The notes below the pieces were generated by a model. That model was not told the origin of the DNA. It saw only the letters and a list, made by a program, of their open reading frames with translations, and did not search any database. From CAVVSQ01 sp963848825 (GTDB taxonomy: Bacteria; Planctomycetota; Planctomycetia; Gemmatales; Gemmataceae), in the NCBI GenBank assembly GCA_963848825.1, contig CAWKFA010000010.1:124001-188000 (forward strand): a stretch of DNA of 64,000 nt. The letters are read 5' to 3'. A program made the position numbers and the translations under genes. Numbering within the stretch: position 1 is the stretch's first letter; each line of letters begins with the position of its first letter. Positions 55,553-64,000 of this stretch are shown here, piece by piece.

Positions 55553-56548
55553 ATGCCCTCGCCAAACGGCTTCGCGTTTGAAAAAGATATCAGTGCGATG
55601 GAAGAGTTGTTGGCCAAGCTGGAAAGCACGGCTGACGGTCAGGTCGGCGCCGGCGACGAAGTGCGCCGGATGAAAAAAGAGCTCGCCAAGCTGATTCAAA
55701 AGATCTATTCGAACCTTACCCCGTGGGAAACGGTGCAAGTTTCGCGGCACAACAATCGGCCGCAAACCCTCGACTACATCAATCTGATCTTTGACGAATT
55801 CGTGGAGCTGCACGGTGATCGGGCCATCGGCGACGACCGCGCGATTCGCTCGGGGTTCGCGCGCCTGGGGGATTACCGTGTCCTGCTGCTGGGCCATCAA
55901 AAGGGGCACTCGCTCAAGGAGCGCGGTGAATGTCTCTATGGCTGTGCGCACCCGGAGGGTTATCGCAAGGCACTGGCGAAGATGAAATTGGCGGCCAAGT
56001 TTCGCCTGCCCGTGATCTGCTTGATCGACACGCCTGGCGCCTATCCTGGCATCGGCGCGGAGGAACGCGGGCAGGCCCAACTGATCGCAACCAACCTATT
56101 GGAGATGTCCCGGTTGCCGACGCCGATCATGTGCGTCGTTATTGGCGAGGGTGGCTCGGGCGGGGCGCTGGGCATCGGCATCGGCGACCGGGTCAGCATG
56201 CTGGAACATGCCTATTATTCGGTAATCAGTCCGGAAGGGTGCGCCGGCATTCTCTGGAAGGTTGCCAACGACGAAACCAAGCCGCTGGCGGCTGGCGCCT
56301 TGAAGCTCACGGCCCGCGACCTTTTTAAATTGCGCGTCATCGACGATATCATCTTAGAGCCCCTGGGCGGCGCTCACCGCGATCACCGGCAAATGGGCAA
56401 CACCCTGAAACTTTATCTGCTGCGTTACCTCCGCGACCTCACCGCGTTGCCCGTTGCCGAGCTCCTCGAGAAGCGATACCAGAAGTTCCGCCGCATGGGA
56501 GTGTTCGACGAAGGGCTGGAAGGCGTCGTGGCGGCAGCGTCGGTTTGA
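55553..56548 (+). CDS. accA: Acetyl-CoA carboxylase carboxyltransferase subunit alpha
   Basis: 331 residues, close to the bacterial norm of about 320. It begins with the coiled-coil-like N-terminal helix (DISAMEELLAKLESTADGQ) and holds the hallmark blocks LTPWETVQVSRHNNRPQTLDYINLIFDEFVELHGDRAIGDD, YRVLLLGHQKG, ECLYGCAHPEGYRKALAKMKLAAKFRLPVICLIDTPGAYPGIGAEERGQ, VIGEGGSGGALGIGIGDRV and YSVISPEGCAGILW. It carries out, with the beta subunit, carboxyl transfer from carboxybiotin to acetyl-CoA in fatty-acid synthesis. The partner accD is not in the window. Frame intact. Confidence 0.97.
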   Translation: MPSPNGFAFEKDISAMEELLAKLESTADGQVGAGDEVRRMKKELAKLIQKIYSNLTPWETVQVSRHNNRPQTLDYINLIFDEFVELHGDRAIGDDRAIRSGFARLGDYRVLLLGHQKGHSLKERGECLYGCAHPEGYRKALAKMKLAAKFRLPVICLIDTPGAYPGIGAEERGQAQLIATNLLEMSRLPTPIMCVVIGEGGSGGALGIGIGDRVSMLEHAYYSVISPEGCAGILWKVANDETKPLAAGALKLTARDLFKLRVIDDIILEPLGGAHRDHRQMGNTLKLYLLRYLRDLTALPVAELLEKRYQKFRRMGVFDEGLEGVVAAASV

Positions 56549-56602
56549 ACCCCGAAATCCCCACAATTCCCAGTGTTTCACGCGGTTTTGTGCGAACTTG
56601 CC

Positions 56603-56697
56603 AATTAAACATAACAGACATTATCGGACGTTGTTGTTTCAGGCCAGCGCCGGCGGCATTCGCCACGAACGTCCGATAATAAATCTTATGTTCAATT
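56603..56697. repeat. MITE-like 95-bp inverted repeat
   Basis: Left arm AATTAAACATAACAGACATT followed by ATCGGACGTTG. The right arm, in reverse complement, is AATTGAACATAAGATTTATT followed by ATCGGACGTTCG. The roughly 31-base arms match at most positions and enclose a GC-rich centre. It looks like a non-autonomous transposon relic or a mobile hairpin; no transposase is present. Confidence 0.65.
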
Positions 56698-56758
56698 GAG
56701 CCGCGTTCGTCCTGTTCTTGCCTCGTGACCCACTGCCTTGGATTCGTATGCTAATCCC

Positions 56759-58053
56759 ATGACCCAGGGACCTAATCTAACCCGACACTCCTTGCGTACC
56801 GGCATGGTCGGCCTGGGGATGATCTTCGATGAAACCTATCGCCCTTTTTTCGAACGTATGCACGCCGAAGGTTTGTATCGGCGCGATTTTGGCTTCGTTG
56901 ATATAGTGCTGGCGGCCGTGGCAAGCCGGACCGGAACACGTGCGGAGCGCGATCGTCAGCAGGCCCACGATTGTATCGGGGCTTTTACCAGCTTCGCTGG
57001 CACCGAGGCGCTGACGCGCTTGCTCGCCGAGAATGTGGATGCCGTCTGTATCGCCACCCCCGATGACCGGCACTACGAGGCCGCCCGCCTTGCCCTGGAA
57101 GCCGGCAAGCATGTTCTTATTGAGAAGCCCGCCGTTCTGCGTTTGCAAGAACTGGACGTCTTGCTCGAGACGGCAGCGCGCGATGGGGCCCTCGCCAAGG
57201 TCGTCTATCATAAGCTGGCGGATCCCGATCATAAAAAACTGCGCACCCATGTCGTCGACGGCGTACTGCAGCACGTCAACAATGGCTATTGCAGCCTGCT
57301 CGAGCCAGCTTCCATCAGTAACAGTCAGTTTTCCGAATGGATCGCCGGGCGTAATCCAGGCACTTACGTGGCCGTGCATTACATCAAGCTCATCGACTTT
57401 TCTTTCGGCCCCGACTGGCGGCTGGCGCGAATCAGCGCCACCGGTCAGCGCGGCCTGGTCGGGCCCGCGCTGCGGCCCCACCTGGGACTCCGTGCAATTG
57501 CAAATGGTCTATGTCTATCCGGATGGCCGTGAAGCTGCTTTCGACATTCACACCAGCTGGGTGACGCCCGATAACTTTCCCGGCTACGTCGAGCAGGAAG
57601 TGCAGTTCCGCTTCGACAACGGCGTCTGGACCGCCCACCAACGCAAACGCGGCGTGGAGGTGACCGTCGCTGGTAAAACACCGCTGCTCATGAAAAACAC
57701 GCCAAACCACCACTACAATGGAACCTTTGTCGAGCCGTGGGGGGAACGCGCACAGCGCGGTTATGGCATAGAAATCATTCAGCGCTTTTTTGAAGAAACG
57801 GCCTACGTGGAGTTCGGCGGTCCCCCGGCGCAGCGCACGACACGTCTCCAACAGATGCGGGCCCTGTCTTACAATGACCTCGGCAGACGATCGCCATACC
57901 GTGGCCGTCGTCCAGGCCATGGAAGCCATCTTGCGCGACCATGTCGCCGGACGGCCCGGTAGTATCGTGGAAGTGAATTCCCCCGACGGCGGGCTCGTGC
58001 TGCGCCGCCCTGGTAACCGGGAAGCGGTTGTTTTATATTCGGGGCGTGTTTAA
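56759..58053 (+). CDS. Gfo/Idh/MocA-family oxidoreductase (two frameshifts)
   Basis: ATG 56759. The Rossmann start is RTGMVGLGMIFDETYRPFFERM. DAVCIATPDDRHYEAARLALEAGKHVLIEKPAVL carries the EKP motif, with the general-base region YHKLADPDHK. The C-terminal domain continues through breaks near 57478 and 57885: QLQMVYVYPDGREAAFDIHTSWVTPDNFPG, then EIIQRFFEETAYVEFGG, then LADDRHTVAVVQAMEAILRDHVAG. About 431 residues. NAD(P)-dependent and likely to act on a sugar or sugar amine. It sits a few bases upstream of a class III aminotransferase on the same strand, so the two may catalyse successive steps. Confidence 0.85.
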
Positions 58054-58071
58054 GCCGTGCTGCCTTGCGGG

Positions 58072-59476
58072 ATGCACGACGTGACCACCATGCCGGCAGC
58101 GACCATGACAGAACCTCTCCATCATCCGCGCGAGGACCTTTCCAACGCCGAGCGCGATTTGGTGGCGCTTTACGAGCCGCGGTCCCTGCGAACCTTCACG
58201 CCCACGCAAGCCGTGCTGTGTAAAAGCGCCGGCGTCTTTCACTGGACGCCCGAAGGCCGGCAGCTTTACGATTTTTCTTCCGGGGTCCTGGTGGCCAACC
58301 TGGGCCACAACCCGGTGCGCTGGATGACCCGTTTCACCGAGTACCTGGGCTGGACAGATCAGCCATGGAAGGCGACAGACGCTCTCTATTTTCAGGGCAC
58401 GCCTTTGACGGCTTATAACGCGGTGACGGAAGTAGAAGTCAAGGCTAGCCAACGCCTGGGTGCCTTGCTGCATGGGCGGCCAGGCGGCGGGCGCTTGAGT
58501 CAGGTGCTGTGGGCCGCCTCCGGCTCGGAAGCCATTCAGAAAGCTCTGTGGACCGCCCTGGCGCGCGACAAAAGCCGCGATATGATCGTGGCGACGCGCT
58601 TCGGTTTCCATGGTAAAAAGGGCCTGGCCGGCGCCGTCACGGGTTCGGAAGCGGATAAGGAACGCGATCCTCGAGTACGCTTTGTGAGTTTTCCGATGGC
58701 CGAGTGCGCCGACGTTTCGCTGCGCCCGCGCCCTTCGACCCGGCGCCTTACCGCCAGGAGTTAACCGATCTGTGGGAGCAGTTCGGCGCCGCCTGGGGGT
58801 GCTCATCACCGAACCCTACCTTGGCGGCGGAGGTTCTTACCATCCGCCCAAAGCTTACCTGCGGATGGTCGAGCAGTTTTGCCGTGAGCACGAAATTATC
58901 TTTATCCTGGATGAAGTGCAGTCTAATTTCGGCCGTACCGGGGATATCTTCGCTTTTGAGACCTATGGCCTCGAGCCCGACCTGGTTGTTCTTGGTAAGG
59001 GCCTGGGCAACGGCGTTCCCGTCGCGGCCGTGGTTGGGCCACCCGAGCTATTCGCGGCCATGGACTACGGCGAAGGATCGGACACCTGGAGCGCCAATCC
59101 CCTTTCCGCGGCAGCGGTGCTGGCCACGCTGGATGGATTCGCCGCGACCGACGTCCTCGGCAATGCGCGGCGCTCCTCCGCTATAATCGAAGAGGGTCTG
59201 CTGTGTCTGAAGGAACTGCCCTTCGTGGCCTACGTGCGCGGTGAAGAGAATGGCATGGTTTGGGGACTGGAGATGCGCGACCATGCCGGTCGCTCCGCGT
59301 CGGAATGGGCCAATGCCGTGGTGCTGGCCTGTTATCGAGGCGACGGCGCGATGGGCATTCACTTGCTGGGTCCGCTTGCCAAAAAGGTCCTGCGCATTGC
59401 CCCACCGCTGGTGATCACCGAGCAAGAGAGCGAACATTCGCTAAGCCTGTTACGAAGAATACTTGAACAATCATGA
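58072..59476 (+). CDS. Class III PLP-dependent aminotransferase (two frameshifts)
   Basis: A GTG at 58057 and ATGs at 58072 and 58105 are possible starts; I use 58072. Motifs in order: FDFSSG-like YDFSSGVLVANLGHNP, LWAASGSEAIQKALWTAL (PLP phosphate site), FHGKKG, then breaks near 58710 and 58795, then VLITEPYLGGGGSYHPP, IFILDEVQSNFGRTGDIFAFE (DEVQ), LGKGLGNGVPVAAVVG with the PLP lysine, and WSANPLSAAAVLATLD. About 467 residues. Moves an amino group between an omega-amine or amino sugar-type donor and a keto acid; the substrate cannot be read. Likely operon with the upstream oxidoreductase. Confidence 0.87.
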
Positions 59477-59516
59477 TCTCCGCGCCTCTCTTTAAACGCA
59501 GTTGGGAGACTCGCCG

Positions 59517-60494
59517 ATGTTCGGTCCGGTGACTTCTTGGCTTGACGATATGGTCGCCGCCTTCATTGGCTGGTGGCCGGAACGAACCTTTTTCGCCTCC
59601 GAAATCAATGTTTATTCGGTGCTGTCCATCTTTCTGGTGGCTCTCATTTGCGGCGCGGTCGGTTCGCTGGTAGTTGCCAATCGCATGGCGTTTTTCAGCG
59701 ATGCGCTGGCCCACTGTTCCTTTGCCGGCGCTGCCTTTGGCCTGCTGCTGGGGCTGGTTTTGCAGGCCAGCGGCGAAAGTTTTCGCCAATGGATTCTCGT
59801 CATCATGATTCTGTTTGGTATCGTCGTCGGCTTACTGATTGCTTTTGTCCAGGAAAAGTCCGGATTGCCCAGCGATACGGTCATCGGTGTTTTCTTCGCG
59901 GGAGCGATAGGCCTGGGGGCGATATTCGTAAAAACAGCCAGCAGTCGTAAATATTTTAACTTGGAAAGTTTTCTTTTTGGCGACCCGCTCATCGTGCAAT
60001 CCCCGGAGATCATCTGGTTGCTCTTCCTCTTCGTCATTACCTGGGCATTCTTGATCGGGGGGTACAATACTCTGGTGTTCGCCAGCTTCAACGAAAGCCT
60101 GGCGTTTTCCAGGCAGTTGCGTGCACGGCTGTGCCGCTATTTGTTCATCGCCCTGCTGGGGCTGATTGTAAATCTTTGTTTGCAAATTGTTGGGGTCCTG
60201 CTGGTCAATGCCCTGCTCATCGTGCCCGCGGCCACTGCCGCCAACTTTGCGCGCAACATGCGGCAGCTCTTTTGGGGCGCGATTCTGCTTGGGATTTGTG
60301 CCGGCTGGCTGGGTGTCGTGGTTAGCTGGGAACTGGTGGTTCCCGATCCCTTGTCGCCGTCGCGCCAGTTGACATTCGGCCAGGGTGGAGTGATCGTGGT
60401 CATTAACGTGATTTTCTTTGTAGCATCCATGGTGCTGGGCCTGCGCTGGAAGTCCCGTTACCACCGCCAACTCGCAACAGTAAGTAACCGTTGA
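59517..60494 (+). CDS. ABC-3 family (ZnuB/MntB-like) metal transport permease
   Basis: ATG 59517 follows GGGAG. 325 residues with eight or so membrane helices: FLVALICGAVGSLVVANRMAFFSDALAHCSFAGAAFGLLLGL is the conserved ABC-3 block with F-x-SDALAH. Then IVVGLLIAFVQEKSGLPSDTVIGVFFAGAIGLGAIFV, LLGLIVNLCLQIVGVLLVNALLIVPAATAANFARNM and LTFGQGGVIVVINVIFFVASMVLGLRW follow. Family members import Zn, Mn or Fe with a ZnuC-type ATPase and ZnuA-type binding protein; neither partner gene is in this window. The following genes also handle metals. Frame intact. Confidence 0.92.
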   Translation: MFGPVTSWLDDMVAAFIGWWPERTFFASEINVYSVLSIFLVALICGAVGSLVVANRMAFFSDALAHCSFAGAAFGLLLGLVLQASGESFRQWILVIMILFGIVVGLLIAFVQEKSGLPSDTVIGVFFAGAIGLGAIFVKTASSRKYFNLESFLFGDPLIVQSPEIIWLLFLFVITWAFLIGGYNTLVFASFNESLAFSRQLRARLCRYLFIALLGLIVNLCLQIVGVLLVNALLIVPAATAANFARNMRQLFWGAILLGICAGWLGVVVSWELVVPDPLSPSRQLTFGQGGVIVVINVIFFVASMVLGLRWKSRYHRQLATVSNR

Positions 60495-60568
60495 GGTGAA
60501 ATTACTTGAGACGAGCGGCCGGACGCCTTTATCTGCTCCTGTTTTAACCACCTGGAGTAACTAACAAC

Positions 60569-61565
60569 GTGGATTACGAATCCCTGATCTTGATTTTCAC
60601 GGCCATTATTTATGAGGCCCTGCCCTTTATCGTGCTGGGGGTGCTTCTCGCCGGCTTGCTCGAAGAATTTGTTCCACAGCAGGCCATCACCAAGGTTATT
60701 CCCCGAAACCATGTGCTGGCGATCCTGCTGGGCGGACTGCTTGGCATCATTTTTCCGATGTGCGAGTGCGGCATCATCGTCGTCATGAAGCGTTTGCTGC
60801 GCAAAGGTCTGCCCCTGAGCGTCTGTGTTTGCTACATGCTGTCTGGCCCGATCATCAACGTCGTCGTGATTTCCAGCACCTACGTCGCGTTCACGAATAA
60901 CTCCATTTACGATAGTGCCTTGAACGTGGTTTTGATTGCGCGTTGGCCTCGGTTATCTGGTGGCGGTAATTACGGCCATCGTCGTGGAATGGCAGTTTCG
61001 CAAACACGGCACCGCCCTGCTCCATCCGTCTTTGACAAAGGGGCTACGGCAGGCCGGCGCCGAGGATAACGGCGACGAACCAGGCAAGCGACCATGGACG
61101 CAACGCCTTGGCAACATCACCGAAACGGCTTTGCATGACTTCGTGGACATCATGGCTTTCCTGGTTCTCGGCGCCGCCCTTGCCGCCATCGGCCGTGGCG
61201 TGCTCCGCGAGAGCCAACTGGAAACGATGATTCAGGAAACTCCGGCCATTGCTATAATGATAATGATGGGTCTGGCGATCCTCTTTTGTTTGTGCAGCGA
61301 AGCGGATGCGTTTGTGGCGGCCAACTTTGCCGTTACCTGGGTGCCGGCCTCGAAGATAGCTTTTCTGGTGCTTGGGCCGATGCTCGACTTGAAGCTGTAC
61401 TTGATGTACACGCGCGTTTTTCGCACCCGTCTGATCTTTACCATCATGGCGAGCGTAGTACTCCAGGTGTTTGTATATTGCATGATCCTGCACTACCTCG
61501 ACCCGCCCCAGGCGGCCAAAACAGCAGCACCGCGGGAAGAAAGGCAGCTCAAAAATGGCACATGA
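60569..61565 (+). CDS. DUF318/ArsP-type permease (one frameshift)
   Basis: GTG 60569. Membrane helices with LIFTAIIYEALPFIVLGVLLAGLLEEFVP, LGIIFPMCECGIIVVMKRLLRKGLPLSVCVCYMLSGPIINVVVISSTY and, after a break near 60940, IRVGLGYLVAVITAIVVEW. The second half has DFVDIMAFLVLGAALAAIGRG, ILFCLCSEADAFVAANF and FLVLGPMLDLKLYLMYTRVF. The MCECG and CSEADAFVA motifs are those of the two-domain DUF318 permease family linked to copper, zinc or organoarsenical export. About 332 residues. Overlaps the next gene by eleven bases. Confidence 0.85.
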
Positions 61566-62611
61566 ACATTCCCATGAAGATGACAGCTATTATCTGGACC
61601 AGCTTTGCATGGTGGCATTATCCGGAGCGTTCGGCGCCGTCTGCCTGGCGCTTTATTTCTGGAACACGGAGATGCTTACCCGGTTGCTCGGCCAGCAATT
61701 CCATTTGTTCGTGCTGATAAGCGGCATAACGCTCGTGACTCTGGCCATATTGCGGTCGATTAGCTTGTGGGCGCAAGTGGGCCGGCAAAAGCCAGACCTG
61801 CACGACCACGAGCACCACGCGCATACTCATGAACATGGCGAACATGAACATGGCGAGCATGGTCACGTCCATGCAGCCGATGGCCATGACCATGGCCACG
61901 GCCACGGTGGCCATACGCACGCCGATCACAGCCACGCCGATCACAGCCACGCCGATCACAGCCACGCCGATCATACGCACGTCGAACATGCTCACGCCGA
62001 TCATGGTCATGAAGATCACGATCATGGCTGGGCGCCCTGGCGCTACGTGGTCCTGATGGTGCCGATCATGTTGTTTTTGCTTGGTTTGCCAAACAAGGGC
62101 CCGAAGGCCATGGCGATCCAATCGGAAGGTTTTGCGGCGGCCGATGCGGCCGCGGAGGCCGCCGGGCTTATCTCCCCTGGCCTGCCGGGATGGTCCCAGC
62201 TTGGTTTTTTGGGTGTTCTTGGCAAGGATGAAGCTTCGGGCGATATCGAAGATCGCGATTTCAGAAGTCTATCCGAGGCCGTCTCCCAGGCAGCGTCGAG
62301 CCCGGACCCAAATGTCCGGGAAGCCTGGAAGAACAAACAGGTTCGGGTGATCGGCATGTACGCGCCCAACAGCGAACACGAGTTTCACCTGGTCCGTTTC
62401 AAGCTTACGTGTTGCGTAGCGGACGCCATTCAGTCTGAACCTGCCGATAATCTCGCGGGAAAGCATCTTGACCATAAAACCCAACACCTGGGTGCGCGTC
62501 ACCGGACGGGTGGAGTTCCGTCGACGACTGGATAAGGTCATCCCGCTGATCATCGTCGCCAAAAGCAGGGACGTGCAACCGTGGATTGAAGACGCCAACC
62601 CCTACAACTGA
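61555..62611 (+). CDS. TIGR03943-family membrane protein with a long His-rich loop (one frameshift)
   Basis: ATG 61555, overlapping the permease stop. Two membrane helices (LSGAFGAVCLALYFW; FVLISGITLVTLAILRSISLW) lead into a loop of about 80 residues that is nearly one-third His, with HADHSHADHSHADHSHADHT-type repeats. A third helix follows (YVVLMVPIMLFLLGLP). The C-terminal TIGR03943 domain (VREAWKNKQVRVIGMYAPNSEHEFHLVRFKLTCCVADAI) shifts near 62430 to LNLPIISRESILTIKPNTWVRVTGRVEF...LIIVAKSRDVQPW and ends at TGA 62609-62611. About 351 residues. DUF318 and TIGR03943 genes form a known pair. The His loop should bind Zn, Cu or Ni. Confidence 0.88.
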
Positions 62612-63016
62612 TCATTTTTTGGGCGGCGAACACAACTCGACAATGTGTCCATCCGGGTCGGTTACAAAAACTTGCATGTAACCATCTGGCCGCGGCTTTG
62701 GACTACCCAGAACCGGGATCTGTCGTTCCTGCAACCAGGCGACCGTCGCTTCCGCGTCTTCGACCTGGAACGCGAAATGATGGGAACGCACGGTGCGCCG
62801 CCCTTCAGGCACCGGGTTGCCCGCGGGCCCGGAGGCGGCATATTCAAGGATCAGGTGCACCTGGGTAGCGCCTGCCTGAAACCACAAGCCAGCGAAAGAA
62901 AATGCCGGCCGCGGCACCTCACGCATACCTAGACCTTCGACATAAAACCGGCGGGAATCGTCCAGATCCTTCACGACCAACGTAACGTGATCGAGCGATT
63001 TCACTCGGATGGGCAT
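62612..63016 (-). CDS. VOC/glyoxalase-fold protein
   Basis: 134 residues. VKSLDHVTLVVKDLDDSRRFYVEGLGM and a second half SHHFAFQVEDAEATVAWLQERQIPV...GYMQVFVTDPDGHIVELCSPPKK give the two beta-alpha-beta-beta-beta modules of a vicinal oxygen chelate enzyme. The metal ligands are likely His10, the His pair in RSHHFAF and Glu in HIVEL. Substrate not predictable; relatives include glyoxalases, fosfomycin-type resistance proteins and dioxygenases. It converges on the TIGR03943 gene with no spacer at all between the two stops. Confidence 0.88.
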   Translation of the reverse strand: MPIRVKSLDHVTLVVKDLDDSRRFYVEGLGMREVPRPAFSFAGLWFQAGATQVHLILEYAASGPAGNPVPEGRRTVRSHHFAFQVEDAEATVAWLQERQIPVLGSPKPRPDGYMQVFVTDPDGHIVELCSPPKK

Positions 63017-63103
63017 GGTGCAACCTCCATCGTGCCGAACAAGGACAAATTGTATTGTTTATCAGGATGCTAATCGTAGGGGTCGGCGGAAAATTAAGAA
63101 ATA

Positions 63104-63134
63104 TTGACACCTTTATGCCGCACGTCGATATAAT
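63104..63134 (+). promoter_or_regulatory. Candidate sigma-70 promoter for the giant surface protein
   Basis: Perfect hexamers TTGACA (63104-63109) and TATAAT (63129-63134), with a slightly long 19-base spacer. The A/T-richer flanks support a promoter. It points at the gene starting at 63416, leaving a leader of about 275 bases. Confidence 0.5.
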
Positions 63135-63415
63135 TGACCCAATCATTACGACCAGTCCAGGTTAAAGTAGGCACCTGGCCCGTCGTTTCCCGTGGTCAAT
63201 AAACGCAAATCAATTCGCAGCAAACCAATGAAGTGACGAGCTTTAAGATTCGAAAAAGCTTTTTCGTGAACAGAAATTCGTGATGTTTCCGGCGATGTAG
63301 GTAATTTGCGCAATCTGTTGGAATATTGACGATTTTCGCTTGAAGCCTGCCCTATAAACGGTTACGTTCGTTAATTACTGATTAATCGGCATCTCATGAT
63401 TTTGGAAAACTTCCC
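63135..63415 (+). other. Long A/T-rich untranslated leader
   Basis: No gene seen. It contains a perfect palindrome, CGAAAAAGCTTTTTCG, at 63251-63266, extended by TT/GTGAA-type partial pairing. Without a GC stem this is a poor terminator but could be an operator or RNA hairpin. Confidence 0.4.
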
Positions 63416-64000
63416 ATGCCTCCGTTCAAGCTCGTTCGTTGGTTAAAGTCGTTATATACAGCCAAGACGAAGACTTACGAAAGAAAAACCCGCCTCCGGC
63501 TTATGTTGGAGGAACTGGAAACACGCCTGCGCCCGCCACGCATATCTGGACGGGCGGCGGGGCCGACAATAACTGGACTACTGGCAAAAACTGGAACGTA
63601 CCGCTTCCAGTAAGTAAGGACGCCGATCAACAATATCCGGACCTCGTTTTCCCCACCGGCGCCCAGCAGTTGACTGCCAATAATACGGTGGCCGGCGTCG
63701 TTATCCGATCGATCACGATCTCCGGCAACAATTATGACCTGACGGGCCAGCCCATCGCCCTCGGCGATCCAGCCGCGTCGCAGAGCAGTGACTTGACCGT
63801 CAACAACAATACCGCGAACGCGATTATCGACATGCCCATTGCGTTGGGCGGTCCGGCTACGGGTCTCAATCAGCAGTTCTTTACGGTAGGCGCCGGCGCC
63901 GACGTTACCTTGAATGGTTCGCTGAGCAGCACTTCCGCCAATGCGCAGTTCACCAAGCAAGGTGCCGGAACGATGATCCTGACCGCGGACAATAGCCTTT
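63416..64000 (+). CDS. Giant surface protein with autotransporter-type beta-strand repeats (partial, one frameshift)
   Basis: Begins MPPFKLVRWLKSLYTAKT, then RKTRLRLMLEELETRLRP, which matches the planctomycete extracellular N-terminal motif (LExLExR, thought to direct export and anchoring). A break near 63537 leads to THIWTGGGADNNWTTGKNWNVPLPVSKDADQQYPDLVFPTGAQQ, then VVIRSITISGNNYDLTG and QFTKQGAGTMILTADNSL. The last is the autotransporter-associated beta-strand repeat (F-x-K-x-G-x-G-T-L-x-L-T). The protein runs off the window end; such genes can encode thousands of residues. Likely a beta-helical adhesin or surface layer. Confidence 0.82.

Noticed and set aside
1..64000. tRNA or rRNA genes
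   Set aside because: No cloverleaf with a GTTCGANTC-type T-arm and no conserved rRNA stretch was found on reading either strand by eye; tRNAscan-SE would settle it.

Overview
The window looks like a planctomycete chromosome, probably from the Gemmataceae or a nearby lineage. The evidence is its families: a DUF1559 pseudopilin-like protein, DUF1592/DUF1552 (PSD/PSCyt) cytochrome pairs, TIGR03000, DUF1080, an ECF sigma/Ser-Thr kinase pair, a FecR-LamG membrane protein, 24-residue leucine-rich repeats, an LExLExR-type N-terminus on a giant surface protein, and a double-length UvrA of the kind known from the Planctomycetes/Chlamydiae group. GC content is high. I see no rRNA, tRNA, CRISPR array, phage or complete insertion sequence.

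Layout. 1-4.5 kb holds a redox cluster: the end of a c-type cytochrome, a Cys-rich membrane protein, DUF1559, a BNR/sialidase-like propeller and a cytochrome c-thioredoxin protein. 4.6-6 kb has a decayed arsC-like gene and three small proteins. 6.1-10.3 kb is a run of secreted carbohydrate-type hydrolases (SGNH acetylesterase, ThuA, esterase, DUF1080). 10.5-22.9 kb has two DUF1592+DUF1552 pairs around an LRR protein, a PPC-domain protein and a FecR-LamG protein. 23-26.7 kb is an RND efflux pump without its partner subunits. 27-30.3 kb carries a Gln/Asn-rich secreted protein behind a good sigma-54 promoter, an AbrB/RelE-like toxin-antitoxin pair and a small conserved protein. 30.3-38.1 kb contains kinase/ECF, a PQQ propeller, an ABC-2 type permease, an esterase and tiny proteins. 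38.3-40.3 kb encodes alkylation repair (AdaA-AlkA and Ogt). 40.9-44.2 kb has a NarX/NarL-type pair, csrA-BON and TIGR03000. 44.4-53.7 kb has a third DUF1592 protein, with a PA14-like insert, and the roughly 2,300-residue UvrA. 53.9-56.5 kb has an RpoE-type sigma factor, its anti-sigma and accA. 56.8-63 kb runs from an oxidoreductase and an aminotransferase into a metal-transport group (ABC-3 permease, DUF318 permease, His-rich TIGR03943). The window ends in the start of a giant autotransporter-repeat surface protein.

Two things dominate the reading. First, about 35-40 single-base frame breaks split otherwise well-conserved genes, many in short G, C or T runs. The pattern is far more like uncorrected long-read consensus errors than biology, so I give each broken gene as one locus with approximate shift positions. 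Second, intergenic space is rich in palindromic repeats of at least four families: a GGGGTCAGACCCC hairpin element (3 copies), a GTAGGGTGG...GACCCACC family including a four-unit 138-bp tandem array, a CCCAAAGCC(C/T)AGGGTCGCG family, and a MITE-like 95-bp inverted repeat.

The most unusual coding feature is the tandem UvrA. It has four ABC ATPase modules and an uncharacterised C-terminal extension of about 345 residues. Also worth attention are the alkylation-repair genes that read through in frame, the sigma-54 site in front of a low-complexity secreted protein, and two small genes at 5.55-5.92 kb.
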